Source: Darksidea phi (Eukaryota; Ascomycota; Dothideomycetes; Pleosporales; Lentitheciaceae). From it: a stretch of DNA of 64,000 nucleotides. The position numbers and the translations under genes were made by a program. Below the pieces are notes generated by a model. The model saw only the letters and a program-made list of their open reading frames with translations, was not told the origin of the DNA and did not search any database. The stretch lies in assembly GCA_030770425.1 (NCBI GenBank), contig JASJFT010000241.1, positions 1 through 64,000 of the forward strand, read 5' to 3'. Positions 1 through 12,765 of the stretch are shown here, one piece after another; position 1 is the stretch's first letter, and the number at the start of each line of letters is the position of its first letter.

Positions 1-3000
1 CCTATACTATTAGTTTAACTCTACTATATTTACTAGTAACTAGGATAAGATCCTTATTATAGGTATATATATAATAGATAAAGTAGCTATATAGATATAG
101 CCCCTAATTAATAATTATATAACTAATAAGGACTTCTTATTAAAATAATATAATAAAATAAAAGTAGTATTTAAAGATTAGGATTTATTTAAGGAATAGA
201 TATATATAATCTTTAAAGATATTAATAAGATCTAATAGACTAAATACTAGATTTAAAGGCTAAAATAGACTAAATTAGTAAGTATATATACTACCGAATT
301 TAAATAGCTATAGTATAAGATTAATTAAAATAATATACCTCTTATAGTTATATATTATAATAAACTTAAGAAGCTAATTAAGAATAAGTTAGTCTAATTT
401 AAAAAATTAGACGATCTAGTAGAACTAATTAAGATAATAATCTATATTAATAATTAACTATATAAACGAGTACTTAAAAAACGAGATACTATAGAACTAG
501 TAAGAGTCTATAGAAAAGAGTAGATAGCTTAAAAGTATAGGTTCTATAAGAATTATAATAAAATAGATATTAGTATAGTCTAAAAAAAGAAATATCTAAA
601 GAATAAGAAATATAAATAAGGTAGAAAGCTATAGAAAGTTCTAGTAGATAAAATAAAATAATATTAAGATAAAAAAGTATATCTATACTATAGTATATAG
701 GGATACTTTACTAAAGAATATAGTAAGGAAAAGAAAAGTATAAAAGACTAGAATAATACTAGGTATATAAATATAATTAAATATAATAAAAAAAAAGAAA
801 CTAAGTCTAACTTAATACCTAAAATATAGTACGACGCTAGTAGGTAGAATAAGATTAAAGAGATTACTTAATAATAAGACGACCTAGAGCTTAAGATAGA
901 AGAACTAAAACTTAATAGATTAGACGAGATTAGTATAAAAGATATTTTTAAATAATTAGTATATAATAAATATTAGAAATACGGAACTAATTAGTATATT
1001 ACTAAATATTATACTAATATAAAGAAGCCGATATATATTATAAAAGATCGAGGTTAATAGATAATAGACTAGACTTTAAGACTTTAAGGACTAGAAGGTT
1101 ATAAGATAACTTAAAACTATAATAATATAAACTACAACGTACTACTATAAATAAACTATATAAGAAATTATAAGTACTATATCTAATAAAAGAAGGAAAC
1201 TATAATACTTCTAGGAAGTAGCTTATATATATATCTTTAAAATATAAAATATTTAATAGTAGGATACTATATCTATAACTATAATAACTAGATCTAGGCT
1301 TATAAGAAGTAAGAATAGCTATAATAGATTAATTACTATAATAATAAATATAATAAGTATTTTCTAATAAAATATACTATAGAACGATAGCTATATAGAC
1401 TAATCTAGGTAGATACTAAAGGATATAAGTAAGATATTAACTATAGAATTATATACTAAGAATCTAATTATAAAGCTATATATTAGATATACTATAATTA
1501 ATTATATATTCTATACCTAGTATAATAAGAGCTTATAACTAAAAGAGAAGAAGATATCTTCTATTAAAATCTTAAAAGAAAGAAATATCTTATTAAATAA
1601 TATAGATTATATAAATATCTAGTATAGAATCGAGATAGTTTAAAGAACCTAGAGATTAGTAGATAGCTAAGAGCCCTAGGTATATAGTAGGGATATTATA
1701 ATATCTAGAATAATAAAAATAAAAAAGAATCTATTAATTAGGCTATACTATTACTAAAAGGGGAACTATTAGAAGAGCTAAATTAAAAAATACCCCGTAG
1801 GATTAGAAGAATATTAGATCTAAAAATAAAATAGATAAATAAGTTACCTACTTAATAAAATAAGACTAGAGAACTAGAGGATACCCCTAAAGAATAGAAC
1901 CTCTATAATAATAAATTAAAAAACTAGATTATTATTAGTTATACTAGAGTTATACTAATAAAAGTATTTAAAAGACGACCTTATAAATCGTATAAGAAGA
2001 TATATAGTAACTAGTTAGATTAAAAGTAAATATACGAATTTATAGATAGAAAGTCTAAGCTATTATAAATAATAGAGTAGAATTTACGCTCCTATTATTA
2101 AAATTAGTAGAAGAATATAGGATTTCTTATTAAGTTAAAGAAAAATCTATATAAGTAGACCTTAGGAATAGATTATCTATAGAATATAAAGAAGGTATAA
2201 TTCGTTTTAAAATATAAAAAGTAACCTTAGAGGTAGAAAATATTAGAGACTATTATAGATTTAATATTATAGAAATTAGAAATACTAATATAATTATTAG
2301 TTATAACTAGCTAGTAATATATAATCTATAAATAGATTAGAAGCTATATAAAGTACTAGACTATAAGTAGATAGCTTAAGTTATAGAAATTAGAAGACTA
2401 GATAGATCTAGCTATAAGATCTAGTATATACCCTAAAAGAGAAGGATAGATTTAATTTTATCTTATAAGATTATAAGGATCTATAAGAAGAACTTATAAA
2501 GAGTTAGTATTATTATAGTATAGAGAGTTATAACCGCGTAGAAAGAATTATAACTAATAATACCTTAAGACTATAAGGAGTTCTAAGAGTTATTTAAAGA
2601 ATATCTAGATATAGATTTACTAAAGTACTAGAAATAGAATTATAAGATATATCTAAAGGAGGATATAAAGCTTAAGTCTAGACCTATATACTTATTAATA
2701 GTAGATTAATAAAAAGAACTAAAAGAGTACTTAACGAAGAACTTAGAAAGAGGATATATTAAAAAAAGTTAAAACTTTATAGTATTACTAGTTCTATTTA
2801 TTTTAAAGAAAAATAGAAAGTTATAACTTTATATAGACTATAGATATTTAAATAATATTATAAAAAAGAATAAATATCTACTACTACTAATTAAAGAACT
2901 TATAGACTAGCTCTAAGAAGTTAAGTAGATTACGAAATTCGATATCTAAGAAGAATTCTACTAGATTTAAATAGTAAAGGGATATAAGAAGTATATAGTA

Positions 3001-3192
3001 TTTAAAACCTAATATAGACTTTATAAGTATAGAGTTATACTATTTAAATTAATAAATATACTAATAATATTTTAGTCGGTTATTAATAGGATATTAAACG
3101 AATATTTAGATATATTCTATATAGTATATCTAAATAATATTCTTATATATAGTAAAGAAATACTAGAAGAATATAAAGAATATATAAAGAAA
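1..3192 (+). mobile_element. Element 1, left part: Ty3/Gypsy chromovirus gag-pol relic (5' end outside window)
   Basis: A degraded gag-pol can be read on the plus strand. Near 665-720 the remnant of a CCHC zinc knuckle is seen, with aromatic and glycine positions kept while cysteines are mutated. From about 2,740 to 3,190 a reverse transcriptase is clear: an LYIDY block followed by YLNNIIKKNKY, a YKYRV block and YLNNILIYSKE, the mutated form of the YLDDILIYS catalytic box. The frame is cut at 3192 by element 2 and resumes at 17,685. The left end and 5' LTR lie outside the window. All frames contain TAA/TAG stops, so it is dead. Confidence 0.88.
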
Positions 3193-3627
3193 TATTATAC
3201 GTTATATATACTTTAATATAGGATCCGGATTAGGGCCGATAGTACGTTTATTATATTATTAGGTTTTAATAGATTAAGGTTAAGTTAACGAATTCTATTA
3301 CTAGAATAACTACTTAGGAAAAGATCTAATCTTATTTATAAGTATTAGATAAACTAAAGGGAATTAACTATAAGGAGTTAAAATAAAAAGTCTAAGAGAT
3401 TCTCTACCCTCTTATACCTATTCTTATTCCTTAAGGTAGTAGTAGTAGTAGTAGAAGTAGTAACTTCTACGGCTTCTATAACTTCTATAGTAGTTATAGA
3501 AGTAGTTATCTTAGTAACTTCTATAACTTCTAAGTTATATAATATTAGATTACTAACTAAGTATAGCTTAGTTATCCTAGTCGTATTAGAGCTTACCCTA
3601 TATCCTTTTAATCCTAAGGTTATAATA
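3193..3627 (-). repeat. LTR of element 2 (left copy, its 3' LTR)
   Basis: 435 bp, matching 17245-17679 along its length with mostly C/T and G/A differences. It begins TATTATAC and ends GTTATAATA, RIP-mutated forms of TG...CA ends. It is preceded by the 5-bp target duplication AGAAA (3188-3192), which is found again after the right copy (17680-17684). A purine-rich tract read on the minus strand (complement of 3628-3646) adjoins the inner end and fits a polypurine tract, so the element reads right to left. The LTR holds a TAG/GAAG trinucleotide tract near 3,435-3,470. Confidence 0.92.
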
Positions 3628-5730
3628 CTCGCTCCCTCCTCCTAAGCTTCGTTCTTAAAGATTTTATTATACCTACTATACCCTAGCTAGTAGTATCCTC
3701 GCTTAGTAGGTTCTTTTTTCTAAACTATACTATACCCTACGTATACGTACTATATAGTCTATTTAGGGCTATAGTTATTCTATCTTTCTAGTAATATATA
3801 AGAATAATCGATCTATCGTCTATACGGGATTAACTACCCTTTATTCTTAATTAACTTCCTAGATTCTAATAATACCTAAGGCTCCTATAATAACTCGTTT
3901 TAAATATTATTATTATCTTATAGATTATCTATTTACTTATTCTTATTCTATACTAATACTCTACTTCTATTATCGTACTATATAGCCTTCTTAAGCTTAT
4001 TATATCGATCTTTAGTCTAGTTTTTATATAGAGTATATTTATCGTAGATCGAAGTATAATCTAGTAGTAACTAAGAGAGATTAGGTAAAGATAGATAAAT
4101 AGAAATCTAATCTTTAAACTAAGCTAAATACTATATATTCTACCTATAATAAGACTTTTATTTAAATAGCTAAGCTTTATACTTATAAAGCCTATCTCTT
4201 AAAGTAGCTTTAAGATCTAAAGTATTATAATACTAAAATATATTATTATAAGCTTACGTCCCTTAAAGAGCTAGATTAATTAAAGTAAAAGGAAGTTAAA
4301 TATTCTATTTCTTCTAACTTACTCGAGTTATTATAGTAATCCTTACTATATAAGTTTACTAACTTCTTCTTCCTAAATAGTTAGGAGCCTTCGTCTCTAG
4401 GTATTTCTAGTAATACTACTTAACTAGCCTCTAGTAGTTCTATAGATTCTTAATTAGTTCCTATATATTCTAGTTAGTAGGCTATCCTACTTATTTAACT
4501 AAATATTTCTACTAATAACCGAACTTCTATAGTCCTTAGATTTTCTTAACTTCGTATTCCTTATCTTCGAGCTTAATATTAGAGGCTACTTCGGCGTCTT
4601 TTAGTATTAGTTCTAGTAGTAATACGTAAAATATCGGATATATCCTTATACCTTTAGCTAGCTTTAGCCTATAGTTAACTAGTCCTATTTTTTCTTTAAT
4701 TTCGAATAGTCCGATTTATAAATTATCTAGTTTATTATATAGTTATTTAGTTTTTAGGTTTTATTATAAAAGAAAAACTTTATTCCTCCTTTTAAGGATT
4801 AATCCCTCGAGCCTTCTTTTATTTATTATTTTAACTATTATAAGGTTCCTACGTACTATTTATATATTAAGTTCTTTATATAATTCTTATATTAAATAGA
4901 CCTTCTCTTTTACCCCTATAGATATACTCTCGATATTCTTCGGATTTCTATAAGTTATTAGCTTATATCTATAGTTTATATAATATAGCGAGTATTTAAT
5001 TATTATAGACTTCTTACTATTATATACTAGTTATACTATTAGTAGTAATTTAATCTAGTTATCTTATAACTTATTAACGTAGAACCTTAGATACTTCTCT
5101 AAAGTTTAGTTTATTCGTTCTATCTAACTATCTATCTATAGATAGAAGCTAGTCGATAGCTTTCTTTTAATTTTTAGTTTTATAAGTAGTATACTCTAAA
5201 ACTTTAAAGTAAATAGTTTATCTCTATCTATAAGAATCTATTCTAGTAATCTATAATTAGTAATAAGTATTCTTTTAACCTCGTAAGCTATATTTTCTAC
5301 TATAATTACTTTATTTATTAGGATAAAGTATACTATCTTAGTTAATTAGTCTATAATTACTATAATCGTATTATATAATCTTCTTAATCCTAGTTTTAAT
5401 AATAGTAGTAGTTTTACTATAAAGTCTATTATAATATAAGTTTATAGTCGTATAGGTAGTACTAGTAGTTAGAGTAATCTATAGGGCTTATATCTCTTAG
5501 GTTTATTCTTAGAATATTCTAAATAGTCGTCTATTATTTTCTAAACTTTCTCTCTTATATTAGTAAATAGGTATTCTCTATCTATATATCTAGCTATTTT
5601 ATTAATTTCTAGATATTCTAGTATCTTACTCTTATAGATTTCCCGTATAAGGTCTCCTTTAAGATTTAGTAGTATATAGAGTTTTATCTCTAAGTTATTT
5701 TTTAGAGTAGAGTATTCTTCCTTATTAGAG
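3628..5730 (-). mobile_element. Element 2, 3' part: integrase and chromodomain region
   Basis: On the minus strand the complement of about 5,280-5,380 gives an integrase core block (TIIVIID then LTKIVYF) that matches the element 1 integrase near 18,980, showing that elements 1 and 2 belong to one family. The region toward 4,500 corresponds to the integrase C-terminus and chromodomain. The frame is interrupted at 5730 by element 3 and continues beyond 12,770. The last bases, TAGAG (5726-5730), are one copy of the target duplication made by element 3. Stops throughout make it non-coding today. Confidence 0.85.
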
Positions 5731-6179
5731 TATTAAACGGGGTCCGGGCCTAATAGGTTATTTAGCCTCGTTTAGGGTTTATACTTAAGATAGGAAAGAA
5801 GAAGTTAAAACGAGTAGGTAATAGTTTAATTACGTTAATAGGTAAGGATTAATCTAGATTCGAAATTAACTATAAGAGAAAACTATCTAGAAGATTCGTA
5901 GTTATTATATATTAATTTAGTTTCCTCGGATCTATAGGATTCGTAGCTCTACGTTTTTATAGATCTACTAATCTATAGATTTATAGCTCTATAGATCTAT
6001 ATTTACTAAGATCTATAGATCTATAGATCTATTACGTAACCTTCTAGTAAAGCCGTCCGTACTAATTATCGTTTATACCGTAGTCGTAGTCGTCGTATTC
6101 TATATTAGAGCTAGTAATAGGTTTAATCTTAAGTAGCTCCTCTTACTACTATCCTATAGTATATATTTAGTTTATAATA
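5731..6179 (-). repeat. LTR of element 3 (left copy, its 3' LTR)
   Basis: 449 bp, nearly identical to 12317-12765, beginning TATTAAACGGGG here and TGTTAAACGGGG in the other copy, where the original TG terminus survives. It ends TTTATAATA. It is flanked by TAGAG on the left, repeated after the right LTR at 12766-12770. On the minus strand a purine tract (complement of 6180-6195, AAAGAGGGGAGATAG) lies just inside and fits the polypurine tract, fixing the orientation as minus. The LTR contains a run of short AGATCTATAG-like direct repeats near 5,960-6,030. Confidence 0.93.
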
Positions 6180-6299
6180 CTATCTCCCCTCTTTAAACCT
6201 TCGGCTCGGAGGTTGTTCCGGGTCTAGTATTTAGCTATATTAGCGTTAGCTTAGAATCTTCTCGAGTTATACCCTTCTTCCTCTATAGTTTCTCGTAAA

Positions 6300-7010
6300 A
6301 CTAAAGAACGTCTTATACTTACTAACTATATTAGTCGTAATAATTCTAAAATATTTCCTTACCCTCGGTATAGTAGGCTAGAGACGCCCTACGTTATCTC
6401 TCCTAATAAAAGTAAATACTACGAGGCTTATATTCGCGTAAACGTACGAAATTCTTATTAGTTATCTAAGATTTCTATAGCTAAGTATCTATTTTTAACT
6501 ATAACTTATATATATAGGCTTATATATATTAAGGCGATCTATTAACTATTTATAAGAGAAACTTTAAGCTTAGTTATAGACGGCTAAAGAATATTATAAG
6601 GAACTACTTTGTCGTATAGTTAAGTTTAGTTAAGAGTTATTTAATACGTAAGTAAGGGTTTAATATTTAAAGAAATAGAAAGAGTTTCTTAATAAGAAGG
6701 CGGCTAGATAGTCTTACGCCCTCGAGGCTAAACTTAATACTAAGGAGGAGGAGCTTCGATAGCTAGGGTAATAGGAGGATTTAGAGGCCTCTCTAATTAC
6801 TCTAGATATTACTCGTAACGTCGTAGATAATATCGCTCTTCCTAGTTCGTTAAACGTCTCGTACTACGTTATAGATAGTATCGGTCTTTTTAACTTACTA
6901 TAAGGCGAATTTACCTTATCTTCGAGTTTTCTTTAGAATTATAGTTTTAGTACTCCGCGAGCTTTTTAGGATAATTAAGATTATCTTTAGGTTCTTAGGT
7001 TCGTTCCTAT
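6300..7010 (+). pseudogene. Antisense coiled-coil ORF relic inside element 3
   Basis: Between the pol 3' end and the polypurine tract of element 3, the opposite (plus) strand holds a frame readable for over 200 codons if TAA/TAG are taken as RIP-mutated glutamine codons. From about 6,543 it reads as a Leu/Lys/Glu/Gln-rich sequence with heptad-like spacing (EYYKELL, LKKQKEFLNKK, EAKLNTKEEELRQLG), typical of a coiled coil. It is antisense to gag-pol. No family is recognised. The caveat is that TGA stops are rare here anyway because TG is depleted, so openness alone is weak evidence; the regular coiled-coil composition is the stronger point. Confidence 0.45.
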
Positions 7011-10000
7011 AGGTTTCCCTTTTCGTCTATCCCTTATTATTTAATTAGATAATAGTTTTTCCTATTTCTAATATTATTATCTAGGATTTCTTCTACTTCT
7101 TATTCTTTATTATCTTCTCTATATATATCTACTTCGTATACTATTAGTCTAGCGTCTTATAGTACCTTTTCTAGTAAGCTAATATAGAACGTAGGATAGA
7201 TTTTTATTTATAGGGGTAGTCTTAGTTAGTAGTTTACGGATAAGACTTATTTCTTAATTTTATAAGGTCCGATCTTAGTATAGTCTAGTTTACTATTAGG
7301 TTACTTACTTTTAATATTTTTTTATAGTAACTATACCTTTTCTCCCTCTTTAAAAGTAGGTACTTCCTTTTACTTCTTATTATAGTACTTACTTATTCTA
7401 TTTTAAAGGAACTCTACGTCTTCCTTAAGTTATTAGTATATTCGTAGAATAATTTTTACTATTTCTTCTCTATTCTAGCTATAAGACTAAAGTTATCTAG
7501 GTTCTTTATATATTTCTAGTTCGATTCCGTAGTTTATAAAGAAAGGTATTATTTTTATTACGCTATATTACGAATTATTATACGTAAATTATATTATAGG
7601 TAAAAGTATAACCTAATTATTTTAGTAGTAGTTTAGATAATATCTAAGGTATTACTCTACTATTTAGTTTATTTATTCCGTTAATCCGTCTATTTACGGA
7701 TAGTACGCGGTTAATATACTATACTTTATTCCTAGTTTAGCTATAAGGGTCTACTAAAACTTTACTATAAACTTAACGTCTCTATCTAAGATAATCTTAT
7801 TTAGTATCCTATATTTACTAAATATATATTTTAGTAAGGTATAGGCGAGCTATTCTACTATATTTCCTTTATCTATATATAGGATAAAGTAAGCGTTCTT
7901 CGTAAACTTATCTACTACTACTAGTATAGTATCGTAGGATACTTCTATTATTAGTTCCTTAAAGCGCGGTAACTACGTAATAAAGTCTATAATAATAATC
8001 TTCTATAGTCCTTTTATATTTTCTATTAGTTATAGTATTCCGTAGGGTATATATCTAGTATACTTATTATAGTAATAATCTACGTATTCTAAAAGTACTT
8101 ATATTACTAGTTATCTTACGTATAGAAAATAGTACGTTCTTATTAGTCGTTTAAGAGTTTTCTCTACTCCCTAATATCTATATACTAGTACTTCGTAGTA
8201 TTATCTAATAAATTCTTTTCTTATCGCCTTAGGTATATAGGCTTTTTAGAATATATAGATAATTTCGTTCTTTTCTTAGATTACTTCTTAAATCTTATTT
8301 TATTTATCTATTACTTTCGTAGTAGCTATACGAATCTATTAGGTCTATTTATTTTCTTCTAATTTAAGCGTCGTTTCTTGTATTCCTATTAGTTTAGGGC
8401 GATTATAGGTAATTATTCCGTCTAATTATAGCTTAAGAATAGCTATACTAGGTTTCTCCGTTCCTTAGTAGTTAGGTCTTTTATTAAGCGCGTCTACTTG
8501 TTTATTTTCTAATCCCTTAGTATATACGATCTTAATATCGTAGGTTACGAGGGTTTATATCTATTATATTTATCTTCCGATTAAAGGTTTATTTATTAAG
8601 AATCCTATTAGGTTCTTATAGTCCGTATAGATTATAATAGGGTATTTAAATCCCTATAAATTAGATTTTTATTCCTTTAAAGCTTTAATAATTATTAATA
8701 ACTCTTTATTATAAATATCGTAGTTAAGTTTAGCTAGCGATATCTTTCGTAAGAAGTAGTATACTAGTTTAAGGTTATCTTTATCGTTTTTTTATAATAG
8801 TACTACTCCTATTATATAGTCTAATATATCCGTCTTAATAATCGAGGGTTCTTTAGGGTTATATATCTTAATTACGGGTTCCTTAGTAAACTATTCTTTA
8901 ATCTTTTTAAAGGCTCGTTAGTATTCCTCCTTCTATTCGAAAGGTTAGTCCTTTCTAGTAAGCTATATAAGGGGTACCGTTATTATACTCTATTATAGTA
9001 TTAGTTTTCGATAGAAGTTATAGAATCCTAGGAACGATTATAGTTCCTTAAGATTTTTAGGTATAGACTATTCTTTAACTTTCTCGATCTATTATAGGTC
9101 TACTTTAATTTCTCCTAGTCTAATAATAAATCCTAGAAACTCTATTTCTTATACGTAGAATTTATATTTTCGCGGGTAAAGGTATAGTTATACTTCCTTA
9201 AGCGCCTATAGGACCTTCTTTATATATTCTTTATATTTATCTTTTATCTCGGAATAGATTAGGATATTATCGAGGTATACTATTACGAACTAATCGAGGT
9301 AGTTTCGTAAAATATTATTAATTTGTTCTTAGAATATCGTAGGTACGTTAGTAAGTCTAAAGGATATTACTTAGTACTTATATAGCCCCTTCTTAGTTCT
9401 AAAAGCTATTTTCTATTCTTTACCCTTTCTAATTTAGATTTAGTAGTACGTGTTCTAAATATCTAGTTGTATAAACTATTTAGCTTTTCTTAGTTAATCT
9501 TATATTTTCGATATTAGAGGTAAGGGATATTAATTCTTAATCGTAATATTATTAAGTATTCGGTAATTAATATATAGTCGTAGTTCTATAGTATCTTTTT
9601 TAGATACGAAGAGGATAGGGTATCCTATAGGTAAATTTAAATATTAAATATATCTTTTCGTAAGGTTATCTTCGAGGTACTTTATTATAATCTTTTCCTC
9701 TTCTTTAGTTAACTTATAGATTGGTCCGAATTCTAGAGTCTTTCCTTCCTATAGTAGGATTATATAGTCCTAAGGCTAATACTAGGGTAAGCTTTCCTTT
9801 AATTTTATAAATAATTCTTCCTATTATTTATATTATTCTAGGATATTATTATTCTTTTCTTAAGTTACGCCTAGATTCTATTATAGAAATAATACTTATT
9901 AATTTATCTATTAAATTTAAGGATTGGCTTCTTAAAGCTATAGTATTCCTAGGATTATATCTTAGTTATCTAATATCTTAATTATATCGAGTATTTCGTT

Positions 10001-12316
10001 TTCTTTCTCCTATCCCTATAGGCCAAGTTTACCTTTAGTTTTATATATTATAGGTTCGTTAAAGGGTTCTCCTTTAATAGTATATATAATACTAGGATAT
10101 CGTTTCTTTTATTAAGGAATCTTTTTTCGTCGGATAAAGTCCTTACTAATAAAGTTTTAAGTAGCTCTACTATTAATTAAGGTAGTAATCTTTCTTCCTT
10201 AGTAGGTTTCTTAGAGGTAGATATAGTCCTATCCTCCTATTTCTTAGATTCTTATTTTCTTTAGCTAATATTTCGTATTAATCTTAGTCTAGATGTACTT
10301 TAGATATTTATTCTCTAGGTATTTATACTATAGTCTTCTTAGGATATAGTTTAAAGGTAGAAGTAGTCCTAGTATAATTTATATATATTCTTTTTATTAT
10401 TAATTCTCGAATCGTTACTATCTATATACTACCTTTAGTATAATTATTTAGGTAATTCTTTTATTATAATCCTTTACTAGGTAGTAGTTATTTTTCTATT
10501 TTACTTCCTCGTAGAGTTAATATTCTTTCTATATATACGAGATCTATATAATCTTAAAATATATTAGGTATCTTATTTTATATTATAGATTATCCTCTAG
10601 ATCGACTTTATATCTCTAATTATTATATTTTATAGAGGTCGTTCTTACGGGAATCTATCGTTCGATTACCGTATACTATAGTTACTCTTTATTAACCATT
10701 TTCGTAATATACCGTATTTCCTTCTAGGTTTCTTAATTAAGTATAAGGTCTATAATAATAAAGTTTTATTTAACCTATTATTTAAAGTCTTTAAATAGTT
10801 AATATATTAGGTAAGATCTAGACTATTCCTCGTAGATCTCTTATATTATTATAGGTATCGTAGTTTTTTCTATAAATCGTAAGGTTTAAGTATATATCGT
10901 ATTAAGTTCTAGTACTAGTCCTATTTCTTCTTTAGATAGTCGAATTATTTATAGGTATCTAGTATTCTTATATATAGTAACTAGGTTTTTATCTTCTAGT
11001 TCTAAGGACTCGTTATTATTATTAATTATTTATAACGGCGTATCTAGGGCGTTATCGAAGTCTTCCTACTTCGTAGATAAGCCTTCCTTAGGTACTTCTT
11101 CTTATACTTTTAGTAAGAACGAAACTCTCCTTTAAGACTTCTAAGTCGTAGCTACCTATTATTTCTATAGCTAATAGCTAGTATTTAATTTAGCTTTATA
11201 GTACGTTTTATACTAGTCGCGTATATAAGTTATCTAATATATAGTATTATATTCTTATATCGTAGCTACTCTATCCTTCTTACCCTACTAGGTATATTAG
11301 GGTTTTTCTTTTCTTAGGTCTAACCTATAGTCTTTTACTAGGTATCCTTACTTCTCGTATTTAAAGTATACTCGTTTTTTATAGAGCTCTTATTTCTTAA
11401 GGTTCTATTTTTCTTTCTTAGGCTCTAAGCTGGCCCTTAGGACTATTACCTCTAGTCTATAATACTTTTCTTCCTTCTTTTTTTTATAGAATCTAACCTT
11501 TTCCTTTCTTTCTAAGTTCTAGAGATAGAGGTTATCGTCAATCTTAATAGCTTATTTAATTAGTCCTCTTATAGTCTAGGGTCGTTCTATCCGAATTATT
11601 TTATAACGGATATAGTCTTTTAGTCCTTTATAGTATTATAATATAAGGGTTACCTCTCCCTATTAGATCTTTATAGCGAGTTATTCGAACTTAGACGTAT
11701 AGGTTATAGCGGATTTCATCTATTTAAGGCGTATAATCTTTTATTCCGCTAGCCTTTCTAAATCGATATTTCTAAAGGTAATATATAACTTATTCTTAAA
11801 GTACTTATAACTTAAGAAGATAACCTTTATTTCGTCGCTTTACTAAGTCTCTAGTAGTCGTAGTTGTTCGTTTAAATACGTTTCGAACTAAGTAATAGCC
11901 TTCCCTATAAACTAAGCTACTATAAACGATACTTTATTACTCTTAGTAGGTAGCTTTATTCTATTAAGGTCGAGATAGATTACTATATTAGCTAAAAATC
12001 CTCTAAGCTTCGATCTAGTTCTATTAAACTTCTCTAGTTCTCCGAGTTTTAGTAGTTTATTTATATATCTCTAAAGTTAAGTAGTTAACTCTATAAGCTA
12101 AGCTTCTAACGTATCTTCTCTTTTCTTAAATATATATTAATTCTTAATAATTCTTTTAAAGTTTTCCGTAATTATACTACCTTTTAGGGAACTAAACTCC
12201 CTATAGCTTCCTACTTCTAAGGGTTCGCCCTAAGTTAGCGGCTACGCCGCTCTACTTTATTAGGTTCCTTCTCCTACTATCGTAGTTAGCTATTCCTACC
12301 TACTAGATAGTTAAGG

Positions 12317-12765
12317 TGTTAAACGGGGTCCGGGCCTAATAGGTTATTTAGCCTCGTTTAGGGTTTATACTTAAGATAGAAAAGAAGGAGTTAGAACGAG
12401 TAGGTAATAGTTTAATTACGTTAATAGGTAAGGATTAATCTAGATTCGAAATTAACTATAAGAAAAAACTATTTAGGAGATTCGTAGTTATTATATATTA
12501 ATTTAGTTTCCTCGAATCTATAGGATCTGTAGCTCTATATTCCTATAGATCTACTAATCTATAGATCTATAGCTCTATAGATCTATATTCGCTAAGACCT
12601 ATAGATCTATAGATCTATTACGTAACCTCCTAGTAAAGCCGTTTATACTAATTATTATTTATACCATAGTCGTAGTCGTCGTATTCTATATTAGAGCTAG
12701 TAATAGGTTTAATCTCGGGTAGCTCCTCTTATTACTATCCTATAGTATATATTTGGTTTATAATA
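12317..12765 (-). repeat. LTR of element 3 (right copy, its 5' LTR)
   Basis: 449-bp partner of 5731-6179. It keeps the TG start (TGTTAAACGG) and ends TTTATAATA, followed by the target duplication TAGAG (12766-12770). The differences between the two copies are almost all transitions, as expected of RIP acting separately on each copy. Confidence 0.93.

Larger units (their letters stand above)
5731..12765 (-). mobile_element. Element 3: complete RIP-degraded Ty3/Gypsy chromovirus nested in element 2
   Basis: 7,035 bp with two 449-bp LTRs and 5-bp target duplications (TAGAG). Pol reads on the minus strand: complement of about 9,585-9,640 gives the reverse transcriptase block IGYPILFVSKKD, and about 9,240-9,290 gives VYLDNILIYSE. 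RNase H lies lower, integrase around 7,600-8,300, and a chromodomain-like stretch (EVEEILDNN...) near 6,990-7,160. Gag with a degraded CCHC knuckle (near 11,340-11,390) occupies the right third. The LTRs differ from those of elements 1 and 2, so this is a separate family. It is the youngest insertion in the nest by position. Confidence 0.9.
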
